From Arthrobacter_M sp030063245 (lineage in GTDB: Bacteria; Actinomycetota; Actinomycetes; Actinomycetales; Micrococcaceae): 64,000 nt of DNA. Shown here in pieces: positions 8,329-17,388 of the stretch. The position numbers and the translations under genes were made by a program. The stretch is from the NCBI RefSeq assembly GCF_051131705.1, contig NZ_CP180316.1:434001-498000 (forward strand). Reading direction: 5' to 3'. Under the pieces are notes generated by a model, which saw only the letters and a list, made by a program, of their open reading frames with translations, searched no databases and was not told the DNA's origin. Within the stretch, counting starts at the first letter, position 1. Each line of letters opens with the position of its first letter.

Positions 8329-8383
8329 GATGATGCAGTCGGCGCCCATGTTTTTGAACAACATGGGCGCCGACTGCGTCATC
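8329..8383. terminator. Very long hairpin between convergent hmp and the phosphomannomutase operon
   Basis: A 24-bp stem (8329-8352 with 8360-8383, one G-U) encloses the 7-nt loop TTTGAAC. It lies between the stop of hmp and the stop of an oppositely oriented gene, so it can act on both transcripts. There is no U tract; actinobacteria often use such U-less (I-shaped) hairpins as terminators. Confidence 0.7.
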
Positions 8384-8401
8384 GATTAAAGGGGAGAAGT
8401 G

Positions 8402-8956
8402 CTAGATCCAGATCTGCGGCTCTTCCGCTTCCCAGACCGGCTCGCTGAAGTTCCATCCGGGTGTCCGCGTGTAGGCCTGTACCGCGGCAACGCAGACGCC
8501 GCTGCGGTGCTCGGTCACCACATGGATTGCATCGGTACCCTCGTCCGGCAGATGGATATCACAGACGACGGCGGCGGCCCGGTGCACGTCCTTCTGCTGG
8601 CGCAGCACCTCATACAGGTCCGCGATCATCGCGTCGGCAGCCAACCCGCCGTCGGCTTCGGGACTGGCGGCTTCCGGACCGTCGGCGTGCGGCCCGCTCT
8701 CCGCGCCGGCAGGGGAGACGGTCAGCATGCGGATCCCGTCGTCGTCGCCCACGGCCAGCGCAACCGGCAGGAACGCGCCGTGTGCCTCAAGCTGCTCTTG
8801 GGCGATGCCGAGAGCGGTCCCCAGCAGTTTGTTCAGGTCGTCCCTGTCGGCGTCGTCGGGCGGCGTTTGGTCGGGTGCAGTTTGGTCGGGCAGCGCTTGG
8901 TCGAGCCCCGCCATAAGGGTTGCCCCCTGTACGCCGTCAGCATCTTCCGCGGTCAT
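8402..8956 (-). CDS. Conserved hypothetical protein coupled to phosphomannomutase
   Basis: A soluble acidic protein of 184 aa that I do not assign to a named family. The N-terminus is low complexity with short PDQ-type repeats (LPDQTAPDQTPPDDAD). The rest has an alpha/beta pattern including LGTALGIAQEQLEAHGAFLPVALAV and VVCDIHLPDEGTDAIHVVTEHRSG, and ends in EPVWEAEEPQIWI. Its ATG overlaps the stop of the phosphomannomutase gene by one base (TAATG), so translation is coupled. No membrane segment or signal peptide is seen. Confidence 0.75.
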   Translation of the reverse strand: MTAEDADGVQGATLMAGLDQALPDQTAPDQTPPDDADRDDLNKLLGTALGIAQEQLEAHGAFLPVALAVGDDDGIRMLTVSPAGAESGPHADGPEAASPEADGGLAADAMIADLYEVLRQQKDVHRAAAVVCDIHLPDEGTDAIHVVTEHRSGVCVAAVQAYTRTPGWNFSEPVWEAEEPQIWI

Positions 8957-10386
8957 TACTGGCGCACCAAGGCCAGAACGTCGTCGCGCGTGGAGATCAT
9001 GGTCGCAGCATCGATGGCCTCGGCATTGAGCCGCAGGTACGGTTCGGTGTTGGAGGCCCGCAGATTAAACCACCACTCTCCGTTGTCCGCCGTGAAGGTC
9101 AGCCCGTCCAGCTCGTCCAGTGTCACGCCGTCGCGCTCATAGGCGGCGCGGACGCGGGCCACCGCGGCGGGAATGTCGGCCAGTCTGGAGTTGATTTCCC
9201 CGGAGGAGACGTAAGGTTCATATTCGCGTCCGAGCTCGGAGAGCGGACCGTCCTGCTCGCCGAGGGCGGCCAGCACGTGCATGGCGGCCAGCATGCCGGT
9301 GTCGGCGTTAAAGAAGTCGCGGAAGTAATAGTGCGCGGAGTGCTCGCCGCCAAAAACCGCGGCTTCCTGCGCCATGACGGCCTTGATGAAGGAGTGCCCC
9401 ACCCTGGTGCGGACCGGACGGCCACCGTCGGCCGTGACGAGTTCCGGAACGGCGCGGGAGGTGATCAGGTTGTGAATGATGACCGGTGTCAGTTCGGGAG
9501 CGCGGGTGGCGGACCCGGCCTTGGCGCGGGCGATCTCGCGGCGGGCCACCAGTGCAGTCACGGCGGACGGCGAAACGGGGGTGCCCTTTTCGTCGATCAC
9601 AAAGCAGCGGTCGGCGTCGCCGTCGAACGCCAGACCAATGTTCGCGCCGTGGGCGACGACGGCGGCCTGCAGGTCGCGCAGGTTGGCCGGCTCCAGCGGG
9701 TTGGCCGGGTGATTGGGGAAGGACCCGTCCAGCTCGAAGTACAGCGGGACGATTTCAAACGGCAGCGCGGGGAGCAACTGGCTACCGAGCACGGCTGGGG
9801 TGGTCATGCCGGCCATTCCGTTACCGGCGTCGACGACGATCTTCAGCGGCCGGGATCCGCTCAAATCAACGAGGCTCCGCAGATATTCCGCGTATTCCCG
9901 GAGAACATCCTGCTCGCTGATGCTGCCGGTGGAACCGGCGCCTGGGATGCCCTCGGCAAGATATTTTTCACTCAGATGCTGGATCTCCACCAGCCCGGTT
10001 TCGGAGGAAACCGGGATGGCGCCCGCTTTGGCCATTTTGATTCCGTTGTATTCAGCGGGATTGTGGCTGGCCGTGAACATTGCACCGGCGGCCTGGAGCG
10101 AACCGCAGGCGAAGTACAGCTCATCCGTGGAGATCAGGTTCAGCAGCTTCACGTCGGCGCCGCGGGTTGTGGCGCCCCGGGCGAACGCGGCGCAGAACTC
10201 GGGGGAGGAGGGGCGCATATCGCCGCCCACCAGCACCGTCTGCCCGCCGAGTTCCAGAACATCCACGAAGGCGGCGCCGACCGCCTCGACGATATCCGCC
10301 GTGATAGTTTCGCCGACAATCCCGCGCACGTCGTAGGCCTTGAAGGAGCTGGAAAGGTCGATTCGGGTGTTTTCTACGCTAGTCAC
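8956..10386 (-). CDS. manB: Phosphomannomutase/phosphoglucomutase
   Basis: Interconverts hexose 6- and 1-phosphates, feeding GDP-mannose and cell-envelope glycans. At 476 aa it has the alpha-D-phosphohexomutase layout: KAYDVRGIVG near residue 15, the phosphoserine loop MFTASHNPAEYNGIK (about 108-122), the metal loop AFDGDADRCFVID (about 250), and the sugar/phosphate loops GGEHSAHYYF and RASNTEPYLRLN at the C-terminus. The GTG at 10386 is chosen because the homologous N-terminus starts a few residues before FKAYDVRG; the longer frame adds unrelated sequence. It is the first gene of a two-gene operon. Confidence 0.93.
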   Translation of the reverse strand: MTSVENTRIDLSSSFKAYDVRGIVGETITADIVEAVGAAFVDVLELGGQTVLVGGDMRPSSPEFCAAFARGATTRGADVKLLNLISTDELYFACGSLQAAGAMFTASHNPAEYNGIKMAKAGAIPVSSETGLVEIQHLSEKYLAEGIPGAGSTGSISEQDVLREYAEYLRSLVDLSGSRPLKIVVDAGNGMAGMTTPAVLGSQLLPALPFEIVPLYFELDGSFPNHPANPLEPANLRDLQAAVVAHGANIGLAFDGDADRCFVIDEKGTPVSPSAVTALVARREIARAKAGSATRAPELTPVIIHNLITSRAVPELVTADGGRPVRTRVGHSFIKAVMAQEAAVFGGEHSAHYYFRDFFNADTGMLAAMHVLAALGEQDGPLSELGREYEPYVSSGEINSRLADIPAAVARVRAAYERDGVTLDELDGLTFTADNGEWWFNLRASNTEPYLRLNAEAIDAATMISTRDDVLALVRQ

Positions 10387-10514
10387 GTGCCTAGCGTAAC
10401 GCGAGCGGACCTGCAAAGTGCGGAGCGCTTGCCGGGGTGGAGCGCTGAGCAGACTTATCCACACCGTCCGGCAGGCAAGGGCATCGTGTCAGGGCAGGCT
10501 GGAATACTGAGGGG

Positions 10515-12671
10515 ATGATGCAGCAAAGCCTTCGACCCCAGACACACGATTCCGGCCGGTCCACCCGCGAACAGGCCCTGGCCGTCCTCTGCAAACTTGT
10601 TGGTTCTCCGGGCGCCCAATTCCACGACGGGCAGTTTGAAGCCATTGAGGCGCTGGTCGACGCTGGCCGGCGGGCATTGGTAGTCCAGCGCACCGGCTGG
10701 GGAAAGTCGGCAGTCTACTTCGTCGCGTCGTTGCTGCTGCGGGCCCGCGGCGCCGGTCCGACGCTCATCGTGTCTCCTCTGCTGGCGCTGATGCGGGACC
10801 AGGTGGCGGCTGCCGAGCGGGCCGGGGTTCGCGCCATGGCCATTAACTCTGCCAATGCGACCGAGTGGGATCTGGTGCGCGAAGCGCTTGCGGCGGACGA
10901 GGTGGATGTGCTGCTGGTGTCGCCGGAGCGGCTTACAAACCCTTCGTTCCGCGAGAACCAGCTGCCGGAGCTGGTCCGCCGGACCGGTCTGCTGGTGATT
11001 GATGAGGCGCACTGCATTTCCGACTGGGGGCATGATTTCCGGCCCGATTACCGGCGGATCGCGGACCTGATCGCCAGGCTGCCGGAAGACGTGCCCGTAC
11101 TCGCCACCACGGCGACAGCCAACTCGCGCGTCGTCGCGGATATCGAGGAACAGCTGGGAACGGACGTCTTCACCATCCGCGGCGGACTGGCCCGCGAATC
11201 GCTGCGGCTGGGGGTTCTCCGGTTGCCGGATTCACGCGACCGGCTCGGCTGGCTGCTCACACATCTGGACGAACTGCCGGGCAGCGGCATCATCTATACG
11301 CTCACCGTCTCCGCCGCCGAGGATACCGCCAGGATGCTTGCGGAGGCGGGGCATGAGGTTCTTCCCTACACCGGGCGGACGGATCCGATGGACCGTGAAT
11401 CGGCCGAACAAAAGCTCAAGGAAAACCTTGTGAAGGCCCTGGTGGCGACCAGCGCGCTGGGGATGGGCTTCGACAAGCCGGATCTGGGTTTCGTGCTCCA
11501 TTTGGGTGCTCCTTCCTCGCCCGTGGCCTACTACCAGCAGGTTGGGCGCGCCGGGCGCGGGTCCGCCAACGCGGATGTCCTCTTGCTTCCGGGCACGGAG
11601 GACAAGGACATCTGGCAGTACTTTGCGACGGCATCGATGCCCTCGGAGCAGAAGGCTGCCGCGGTGCTCGAAGCGCTCGCGGAGGCCGGTCGGCCCGTCT
11701 CCACGGTGGCCTTGGAAGCCCGGGTGGATCTGCGCCGGACTCCCCTGGAGCTGCTGCTGAAGGTGCTGGCCGTCGACGGCGCCGTGGAGCGCGCGGCAGG
11801 CGGCTGGCAGTCCACGGGGCAGGCCTGGGTATACGACGGGGAGCGTTACCAGCGGATTGCCGCTGCGCGCGTGAACGAGCAGGATTCGATGGTCGTTTAC
11901 GAGCAGACTGCCGGTTGCCGGATGGAGTACCTCGCCGCTGCGCTCGATGATGACACCGCTGCGCCGTGCGGGCGCTGCGACAACTGCACGGACCGGTGGT
12001 TTTCGGACGCGGTGGACAGCTCTGCGGCGTCAAAAGCGGGCGAGACCCTCCGCCGTGCCGGCGTGATAGTCGAGCCACGCTTGCAGTGGCCCAGCGGAAT
12101 GGACCGACTCGGCGTCCCGGTCAAGGGGAAACTCAAGCCGGAGGAGTTGAACGGAACCGGGCGGGCCCTCTCGCGGCTGACGGACCTGGGCTGGGGCGGG
12201 GCGCTGCGCACGCTCTTTGCCGCGGGGGCCGAGGATGCGGAAGTCGATCCGGCCCTGCTGCAGGCCTGCGTCGGGGTCCTCCGGGACTGGGGCCAGTCCG
12301 GCTGGAGCGGTGAGGGCAGGCCGGCGGCAATAGTCGCGGTTCCGTCCCGCACGAAGCCACGCGTGGTGCGGTCCCTGGCGGAGGGGATTTCCTCTGTGGG
12401 GCATCTTCCGCTGCTGGGGGAGTTGAGTTTGCTGCACGGCGGCCCCACCGGACAACGCGGCGGAAACAGTGCCTACCGTTTGGCCGGTGTCTGGGACCAG
12501 TTCGGCGTGGGCGCGGAGCTTGCACAGGCGCTGGAACCATTTGCCGGTCAGCCTGTCCTGCTCATCGATGACCTGGTGGACAGCCGCTGGACGCTCACCG
12601 TGGCGGGCCGGGCACTGCGCCAGGCCGGTGCCGGCGCGGTGCTACCGCTGGTGCTGGCGCAGGCAGGCTAA
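10515..12671 (+). CDS. recQ: RecQ-family ATP-dependent DNA helicase with C-terminal phosphoribosyltransferase-like segment
   Basis: A 3'-5' superfamily 2 DNA helicase of 718 aa. It has a Walker A variant RTGWGKSAVYF (about residue 60), DEAHCISDWGHDF for motif II, the helicase C domain with GRAGRG, and the RecQ zinc cysteines in CRMEYLAAALDDD...CGRCDNC. The last 150 residues are not the usual HRDC domain: they contain PAAIVAVPSRTKPRVVRSLAEG and VLLIDDLVDSRWTLTVAG, which look like a type I phosphoribosyltransferase PRPP loop. It is transcribed alone, with its promoter region shared with manB. Confidence 0.93.
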   Translation: MMQQSLRPQTHDSGRSTREQALAVLCKLVGSPGAQFHDGQFEAIEALVDAGRRALVVQRTGWGKSAVYFVASLLLRARGAGPTLIVSPLLALMRDQVAAAERAGVRAMAINSANATEWDLVREALAADEVDVLLVSPERLTNPSFRENQLPELVRRTGLLVIDEAHCISDWGHDFRPDYRRIADLIARLPEDVPVLATTATANSRVVADIEEQLGTDVFTIRGGLARESLRLGVLRLPDSRDRLGWLLTHLDELPGSGIIYTLTVSAAEDTARMLAEAGHEVLPYTGRTDPMDRESAEQKLKENLVKALVATSALGMGFDKPDLGFVLHLGAPSSPVAYYQQVGRAGRGSANADVLLLPGTEDKDIWQYFATASMPSEQKAAAVLEALAEAGRPVSTVALEARVDLRRTPLELLLKVLAVDGAVERAAGGWQSTGQAWVYDGERYQRIAAARVNEQDSMVVYEQTAGCRMEYLAAALDDDTAAPCGRCDNCTDRWFSDAVDSSAASKAGETLRRAGVIVEPRLQWPSGMDRLGVPVKGKLKPEELNGTGRALSRLTDLGWGGALRTLFAAGAEDAEVDPALLQACVGVLRDWGQSGWSGEGRPAAIVAVPSRTKPRVVRSLAEGISSVGHLPLLGELSLLHGGPTGQRGGNSAYRLAGVWDQFGVGAELAQALEPFAGQPVLLIDDLVDSRWTLTVAGRALRQAGAGAVLPLVLAQAG

Positions 12672-12759
12672 AGGCAGCAGCTATTCGCTGCCTCCGCAGG
12701 GATCACGCCATTCCAAGTGGGTATTTTCGTTGGTTCGTCGGGGGTTATGCTGCGGTCCC

Positions 12760-13434
12760 TCTTCGTGTTTGCTGGCGGTTGCTGGAGGGCCTGGATGATA
12801 TCGGGCTGACGCTGCGCCACGAAGCGGACATCACGGGACATCACCGCGTTCGAAGCGACGCGGCCGGCCTTCAGACCGACGACTCTGCCCGTGCGGACGT
12901 AGCCGGCGCCTGCTCCGGAGGTTCCTTGCCGGGATGGGGCAGATGCCCGGTTCAGCCGCACCCCCCAATTACCCGGCAATACCTTCCGGTAGAAGTCCAT
13001 GTAACCAATGCGGTCCTGATCGTGCGGACCTCCTGCTGGAGTTCCGGTGCGGGCAACCCGAGCGTGTGCAGGTGAGCGCGGCTGAGCGATTTGCCGGGCG
13101 ACCCGGAGAGTCCGTCGGCGAAGTCCAGCACCCGCTGCACCCGTCTGATGTGGCTGGCGCACGGCAGCAGCAGCATGGTAATTTCCATCTGCTCCCTGCG
13201 GACAGGACAGGATTTCAGTTCTCCCGGCAGGGGGCGCCTTGAAAGTATTTGGTCCAGGGCGGCAACACCCTCCCAAAAGGGAAGCGCCACTACCAGATCG
13301 CCACTGCCAGATCCCGGGCCGTCCGCCCGCGACGGCACCGGTTTCGGACCGGGCCCCCGCTGCGGCACCCCGGTCGTCGCGACGGCACCAGCTGCGGACG
13401 AAGGCACCCCACCGACCCACCCGCCTGGATCCAA
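12760..13434 (-). pseudogene. Remnant of an AbiEi/DUF559-like protein gene
   Basis: The minus strand encodes VLDFADGLSGSPGKSLSRAHLH followed by LGLPAPELQ, a pattern I know from actinobacterial AbiEi-like or DUF559 proteins. At about 13030 the continuation (DRIGYMDFYRKVLPGNW) moves to another frame, so there is at least one frameshift. The N-terminal helix-turn-helix part is missing, and the IS1182 element begins 28 bp beyond. I read it as a dead gene, truncated at its 5' end and frameshifted. Family naming is from memory of the motif, and the 3' limit is approximate. Confidence 0.5.
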
Positions 13435-13461
13435 ACCCCCGACGAACTAACGCAAATGCCC

Positions 13462-15233
13462 ACTAGGTGCGTGGGTCAGTAGTCCGTCCTAGTTTTAAAA
13501 CGCCGGCGAATTATTTAAAACGCCGGCGGATTAGCCGGGCTGCCGGATGTGGGGCTGGGAGAATTGGGGTATGGATGCCGGTTCCCAGGATGGTTTGTTC
13601 GCCGAGTCGCTCGTGGGGCCCCTCGTGCCTCCGGCCGTTGATGAGCCGATGGATGCCAACGGCGGGGCCAGGAAGCGGTTCCGGGGGTTTGAACCCGAGG
13701 CGGTGATGCTGGTCCCGCCGTCACTGGATGAGTGGCTGCCGCAAAACCATCTGGCCCGGTTCATTGCCGAAATGGTGGACACGGAGCTGGACCTGGCCCG
13801 CTTCTACAAGTCCTATGCGAAGGCCAAGGGCCAGCCGCCGTATGATCCGCGCCTGATGCTGCGCATCGTCCTGTACGGATATTGTGTCGGGGTCCGCTCC
13901 TCGCGGGAGTTGGAGCGGGCATGTACGGATGTGGTCGCGTTCCGGTGGCTGGCCGCGCAGCAGGCCCCTGATTTCCGCTCGATCGCCCGTTTCCGCGAAC
14001 GCCACCTCGCGGCCCTGGCGAACGTGTTCCTCCAGGCCCTGGAACTGTGCCGGGCCGCGGGTATGGTCTCCCTGGGCAGGGTGGCCCTGGACGGGACGAA
14101 GGTGCGGGCCAACGCGTCCCGGCACAAGGCCATGAGCTATGCCCGGTTGAGCGCGAAGCAGAAGGTCCTGGCCGATGAGATCAGCGACCTGATGGAAGAG
14201 GCGAAGACCGTCGACGCGGCCGAGGACGCCCGCTTCGGGCCGGGCACTCGCGGGGACGAACTCCCCGCGGAGCTGGCGAACAGGCGGGCCCGGGCCGCGG
14301 CGATGGCCACGGCCCGTGCCTCACTGGAGGAAGAAGCCGCTGCCAAGGCCCGCCAGCTCGCGGAAGAGAAGGCCCGGTCCCGCGGCGATGATGACGAGGA
14401 CATCACCGCTGCCGGCGACACTGCCGCTGCGAAGGCCGAGCCGAAGCCCACGGCGCAACGGAACTTCACGGACCCGGACGCGCGGATCATGAAAACCGCG
14501 GATGGTTCATACCATTACTGCTACAACGGCCAGGCCGTCGTGGATGCTGACCACCAGGTAATTGTTGCCACCAGATTGAACAACGTGGCCGTGGATGTGC
14601 AGCAGCTGGCCCCCATGATCGAACACACGGCTGTCTCTGTAGGTGCAATGCCCACGACGTGGAGTGCCGACGCCGGGTATTGCTCGGCAGCCAACCTCGA
14701 GCACGTCAAAGACGTTGAAACGGCTCATTCAACCGAGTTCTTCATCTCCACCCGACGCATGAAACACGGTACGCCGATTCCCGAGTCGCCCCGGGGCAGG
14801 ATCCCGGCCAACGCGAGCCTGGCAGAACGGATGGGACGGAAACTCAAAACCAAGAAGGGCAAGAAAATTTATGCCCGGCGCAAAGCGATCGTTGAACCGG
14901 TCTTCGGCCAGATCAAGACCCGGCAGGGCAAAAACGTGCTCCTGCGCGGCATGGAGAAGGCAGCGCGTGAGTGGGAGTTGCTGGCAGGGTGCCACAACCT
15001 AATGAAGCTCTTCAGCCACCGCACCCGGGCGGCCTCCCTGGCGCGGATGTAGAACGGGGGCCGGCAACGGGGCAGCCCCGGGACGCCAACGGCGGCTCTT
15101 CACACCTCGCTGAACGATCCCTCGGGGCGGGGGCGCCTCCTTCAAAGGAAATTATTACCGGCATCAGGATTCATCGGCTGCCACGCCGCCGAACATCAAA
15201 CGGCTAAAACCACTACCGACCCATGCACCTAGT
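13462..15233 (+). mobile_element. IS1182-family insertion sequence, about 1.77 kb
   Basis: Imperfect terminal inverted repeats at 13462-13483 and 15212-15233 (20 of 22 positions match, outer end ACTAGGTGC) bound one transposase gene. The right end supplies the stop codon of the flanking MFS gene and the left end borders the AbiEi-like remnant. I see no convincing target duplication, which is common for this family. Confidence 0.85.
13571..15052 (+). CDS. IS1182 family transposase
   Basis: A DDE transposase of 493 aa. The N-terminal domain shows the family opening LVPPSLDEWLPQNHLARFIAEMV and PPYDPRLMLRIVLYGYCVGVRSSRELE. The catalytic region includes VALDGTKVRANAS (first Asp), then a long Glu/Ala-rich coiled insertion, TWSADAGYCSAANL (second Asp) and RRKAIVEPVFGQIKTRQG (Glu). 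The frame is intact, so the element may still be active. The ATG at 13571 is preferred for a GGGAG upstream; an in-frame ATG at 13547 is possible. Confidence 0.92.
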   Translation: MDAGSQDGLFAESLVGPLVPPAVDEPMDANGGARKRFRGFEPEAVMLVPPSLDEWLPQNHLARFIAEMVDTELDLARFYKSYAKAKGQPPYDPRLMLRIVLYGYCVGVRSSRELERACTDVVAFRWLAAQQAPDFRSIARFRERHLAALANVFLQALELCRAAGMVSLGRVALDGTKVRANASRHKAMSYARLSAKQKVLADEISDLMEEAKTVDAAEDARFGPGTRGDELPAELANRRARAAAMATARASLEEEAAAKARQLAEEKARSRGDDDEDITAAGDTAAAKAEPKPTAQRNFTDPDARIMKTADGSYHYCYNGQAVVDADHQVIVATRLNNVAVDVQQLAPMIEHTAVSVGAMPTTWSADAGYCSAANLEHVKDVETAHSTEFFISTRRMKHGTPIPESPRGRIPANASLAERMGRKLKTKKGKKIYARRKAIVEPVFGQIKTRQGKNVLLRGMEKAAREWELLAGCHNLMKLFSHRTRAASLARM

Positions 15234-16668
15234 ATGTGTGCCGGGGAATGAACCGTGTGTGCCGGGGGATGAATGCAGTCAGCACAACAGCCAGAACGGC
15301 GGCGGCAATGCCAATCACAAACGTCAGCTGAAATGCAGCGTGGGAGGGGAGTGAAGCGCTGCCCTGCGACACCGTCATACTGGCGAGCACCACGCTCATC
15401 ACAGCGGCCGACGTCGACGTGCCGACCGAGCGCATCAGGGTATTCAGCCCGTTCGCGGACGCTGTTTCGCCGACCGGCACGGCCCCCATGATCAGGGCCG
15501 GCATCGAGGCATAGGCCAGACCGATGCCCGCACTGATGATCATTGCGGCCACCATGATCTGCCAGACTCCGCCACTGAGCAGCAGCGCAAAACAGTACCC
15601 GGCAGCGATGACGAACGCGCCGATCATCAGCGTGATACGCGGGCCGCGGCGGGCCGAAATGCGTGCCGAAACGGGGGAGAGCAGCATCATGATGATTCCG
15701 CCCGGCGCCAGCGTCAGCCCGGCATGAACCATGTCCAGACCCAAGCCGTAGCCGGTGGCTTTCGGAGACATCAGCAGCTGCGGCAAAGTAAGGGACATTC
15801 CGTACATGGCGAACCCGACCATGACCGAGGCCAGATTGGTGAAGAGCACCTGCCGGCGGGCGGAGACCCGCAGATCCACCAGCGGAGCCTCGGTCCGCAA
15901 TTCGATGAAACCCCATGCCACCAGGATGACGGCGGCGGCGGCGAACATGCCAAGGGTTGTTGCCGATTCCCAGCCCCAGTCATTGCCCTTGCTGACGGCG
16001 AGCAACAGGGCAACCAGACCCAGGCTCAGGCCGAGCGCGCCAATGAAATCGAAGCGTGCCTTGGTGTGGACGGGAGATTCGGGAACGACGGCGATGACGG
16101 CAAGGGCGCTGAGCAGGCCCAGGGCCGCGGATATCCAGAAGAGGAGCTGCCAGCTGCCGCCCTGGGCAATCACGGCGGCCAATGGTAGACCGATCGCCCC
16201 GCCGACACCGAGGGTTGCGCTGACAATAGCCATGGCCGATCCCACCCGCTCGGGCGGGAGTTCATCGCGCAGAATGCTGATCCCCAGCGGAATGGCACCC
16301 ATGGCGGCACCCTGCAGGACCCGGCCGGTCAGGACCAGCGGGAAGGATGCCGAGAGCGCACAGATAAGCGAGCCGATGATCAGCGACAGCATGCTGATCA
16401 GCAGCATCCGCCGTTTGCCGAGCATATCGCCCAGCCGGCCACTGACCGGGGTGACCACCGCGCCTGCGAGCAGTGTTGCGGTGATGGCCCAGGAGGCGTT
16501 CGAAGCCGAGGTGTTCAACAGTGTGGGCAGCTGTGGGATCAGCGGCACGATGAGGGTCTGCATCAGGGCGACGACGATGCCGCAGAAACACAAAGCGGAA
16601 ATGATGACCCCGGCGTTGCGCGGCTTTGTTGCCGAGACGGGGGAGGGGGCTGTTGCCAGCTGGGTCAT
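15229..16668 (-). CDS. MFS transporter, DHA2 (14-TM) drug exporter type; C-terminal tail altered by IS insertion
   Basis: Proton-coupled export permease of 479 aa. Fourteen hydrophobic segments are apparent. The family motif GRLGDMLGKRRMLLISM follows helix 2 and motif C-like GGAIGLPLAAVI lies further on. The ATG at 16668 has AGGA 5 bases upstream; a longer frame lacks this. The last codons (TAC TAG) lie inside the right inverted repeat of the IS1182 element, so the original tail is lost, but the last membrane helix is complete. The tail shows a duplicated FIPRHT. It is divergent from a MarR regulator, which probably controls it. Confidence 0.88.
   Translation of the reverse strand: MTQLATAPSPVSATKPRNAGVIISALCFCGIVVALMQTLIVPLIPQLPTLLNTSASNASWAITATLLAGAVVTPVSGRLGDMLGKRRMLLISMLSLIIGSLICALSASFPLVLTGRVLQGAAMGAIPLGISILRDELPPERVGSAMAIVSATLGVGGAIGLPLAAVIAQGGSWQLLFWISAALGLLSALAVIAVVPESPVHTKARFDFIGALGLSLGLVALLLAVSKGNDWGWESATTLGMFAAAAVILVAWGFIELRTEAPLVDLRVSARRQVLFTNLASVMVGFAMYGMSLTLPQLLMSPKATGYGLGLDMVHAGLTLAPGGIIMMLLSPVSARISARRGPRITLMIGAFVIAAGYCFALLLSGGVWQIMVAAMIISAGIGLAYASMPALIMGAVPVGETASANGLNTLMRSVGTSTSAAVMSVVLASMTVSQGSASLPSHAAFQLTFVIGIAAAVLAVVLTAFIPRHTRFIPRHTY
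15235..15276. repeat. 21-bp imperfect tandem duplication at the 3' end of the MFS gene
   Basis: Two adjacent 21-bp units (15235-15255 and 15256-15276) encode FIPRHT twice just before the IS-supplied stop codon. They differ at about four positions, so the duplication is not recent. Confidence 0.8.
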
Positions 16669-16703
16669 GGGGGTCCTCAAGAATTGCAGTTCAAAATTGT
16701 TCA

Positions 16704-16718
16704 ATGTGTAGTATACAT
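16704..16718. promoter_or_regulatory. AT-rich palindrome in the MFS/marR intergenic region
   Basis: ATGTGTAGTATACAT has 7-bp arms with one mismatch around a single base, in an AT-rich stretch 36 bp upstream of the MFS start. Size and position fit a MarR operator overlapping the exporter promoter. The assignment is inferred from position. Confidence 0.5.
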
Positions 16719-16911
16719 TTAATATGCATAATACATAGTCATGTGGGATACGGTGCGCGGAGCGGCCGCCAGGCCATTCCAGGGCATTCTTCAGAATCTG
16801 CTGCTGGTGCGCGCCCGGCGGGGGAACCGCGCCCTAGACTGAGGACCGACCGGCAGATTCGGGCGCACTACAACTTTCGTGGAATCTGCGGATGCGGACC
16901 GGAGGGGACGA

Positions 16912-17361
16912 ATGCGCGCGAAGAGGGAAATGTTCGAGATAATGGAGCGGGAGCTGACACTGCTGTCCCGGCACTATCTGCACGTGCAAAGCGGTGACCA
17001 GACATTGGAGCGGTCCGCGTATGTGCTGCTGGGACGTTTGGAGATCAGCGACCCGATGACCCTCAAGGAACTGGCGGGGGCCTTTGCCCTGGACGTTTCC
17101 ACCATCAACCGGCAAATCGCGTCGCTGCAGCGGCACGGGTTGGTGGAACGGACGTCGGATCCTGACGGCGGAATGGCCCGCAGATTCAGACCGACGCCGG
17201 CCGGGCTGGAAAAGCTGGCGCGGGACCGCGAACTTAATGCCGATGGCGTCAAGCGCGTGGTGGGCGGCTGGAGTGTCGAGGACATGGGCCGCCTGACGGA
17301 GCTGCTGACCCGGTTCAACCGGGAAATTGAAGCACTGGAGGGCCGGCCGTGGCCGCGCTGA
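16912..17361 (+). CDS. MarR family transcriptional regulator
   Basis: A winged helix-turn-helix regulator of 149 aa. The DNA-binding core PMTLKELAGAFALDVSTINRQIASLQRHGLVER (about residues 44-76) is followed by the wing with DPDGGMARRFRPTPAGLEKL. The N- and C-terminal helices would form the dimer. The ATG at 16912 has GGAGG 6 bases upstream and is preferred to a GTG 33 bp earlier. Divergence from the DHA2 exporter suggests a local drug- or phenolic-responsive repressor. narG starts 118 bp downstream but has its own intergenic region. Confidence 0.88.
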   Translation: MRAKREMFEIMERELTLLSRHYLHVQSGDQTLERSAYVLLGRLEISDPMTLKELAGAFALDVSTINRQIASLQRHGLVERTSDPDGGMARRFRPTPAGLEKLARDRELNADGVKRVVGGWSVEDMGRLTELLTRFNREIEALEGRPWPR

Positions 17362-17388
17362 CCCCGCTGCCCCCGGACCAGTAGGAGG

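Noticed and set aside
8920..10518. A 532-codon plus-strand frame opposite manB
   Set aside because: Antisense mirror of the phosphomannomutase gene with no recognisable protein features.
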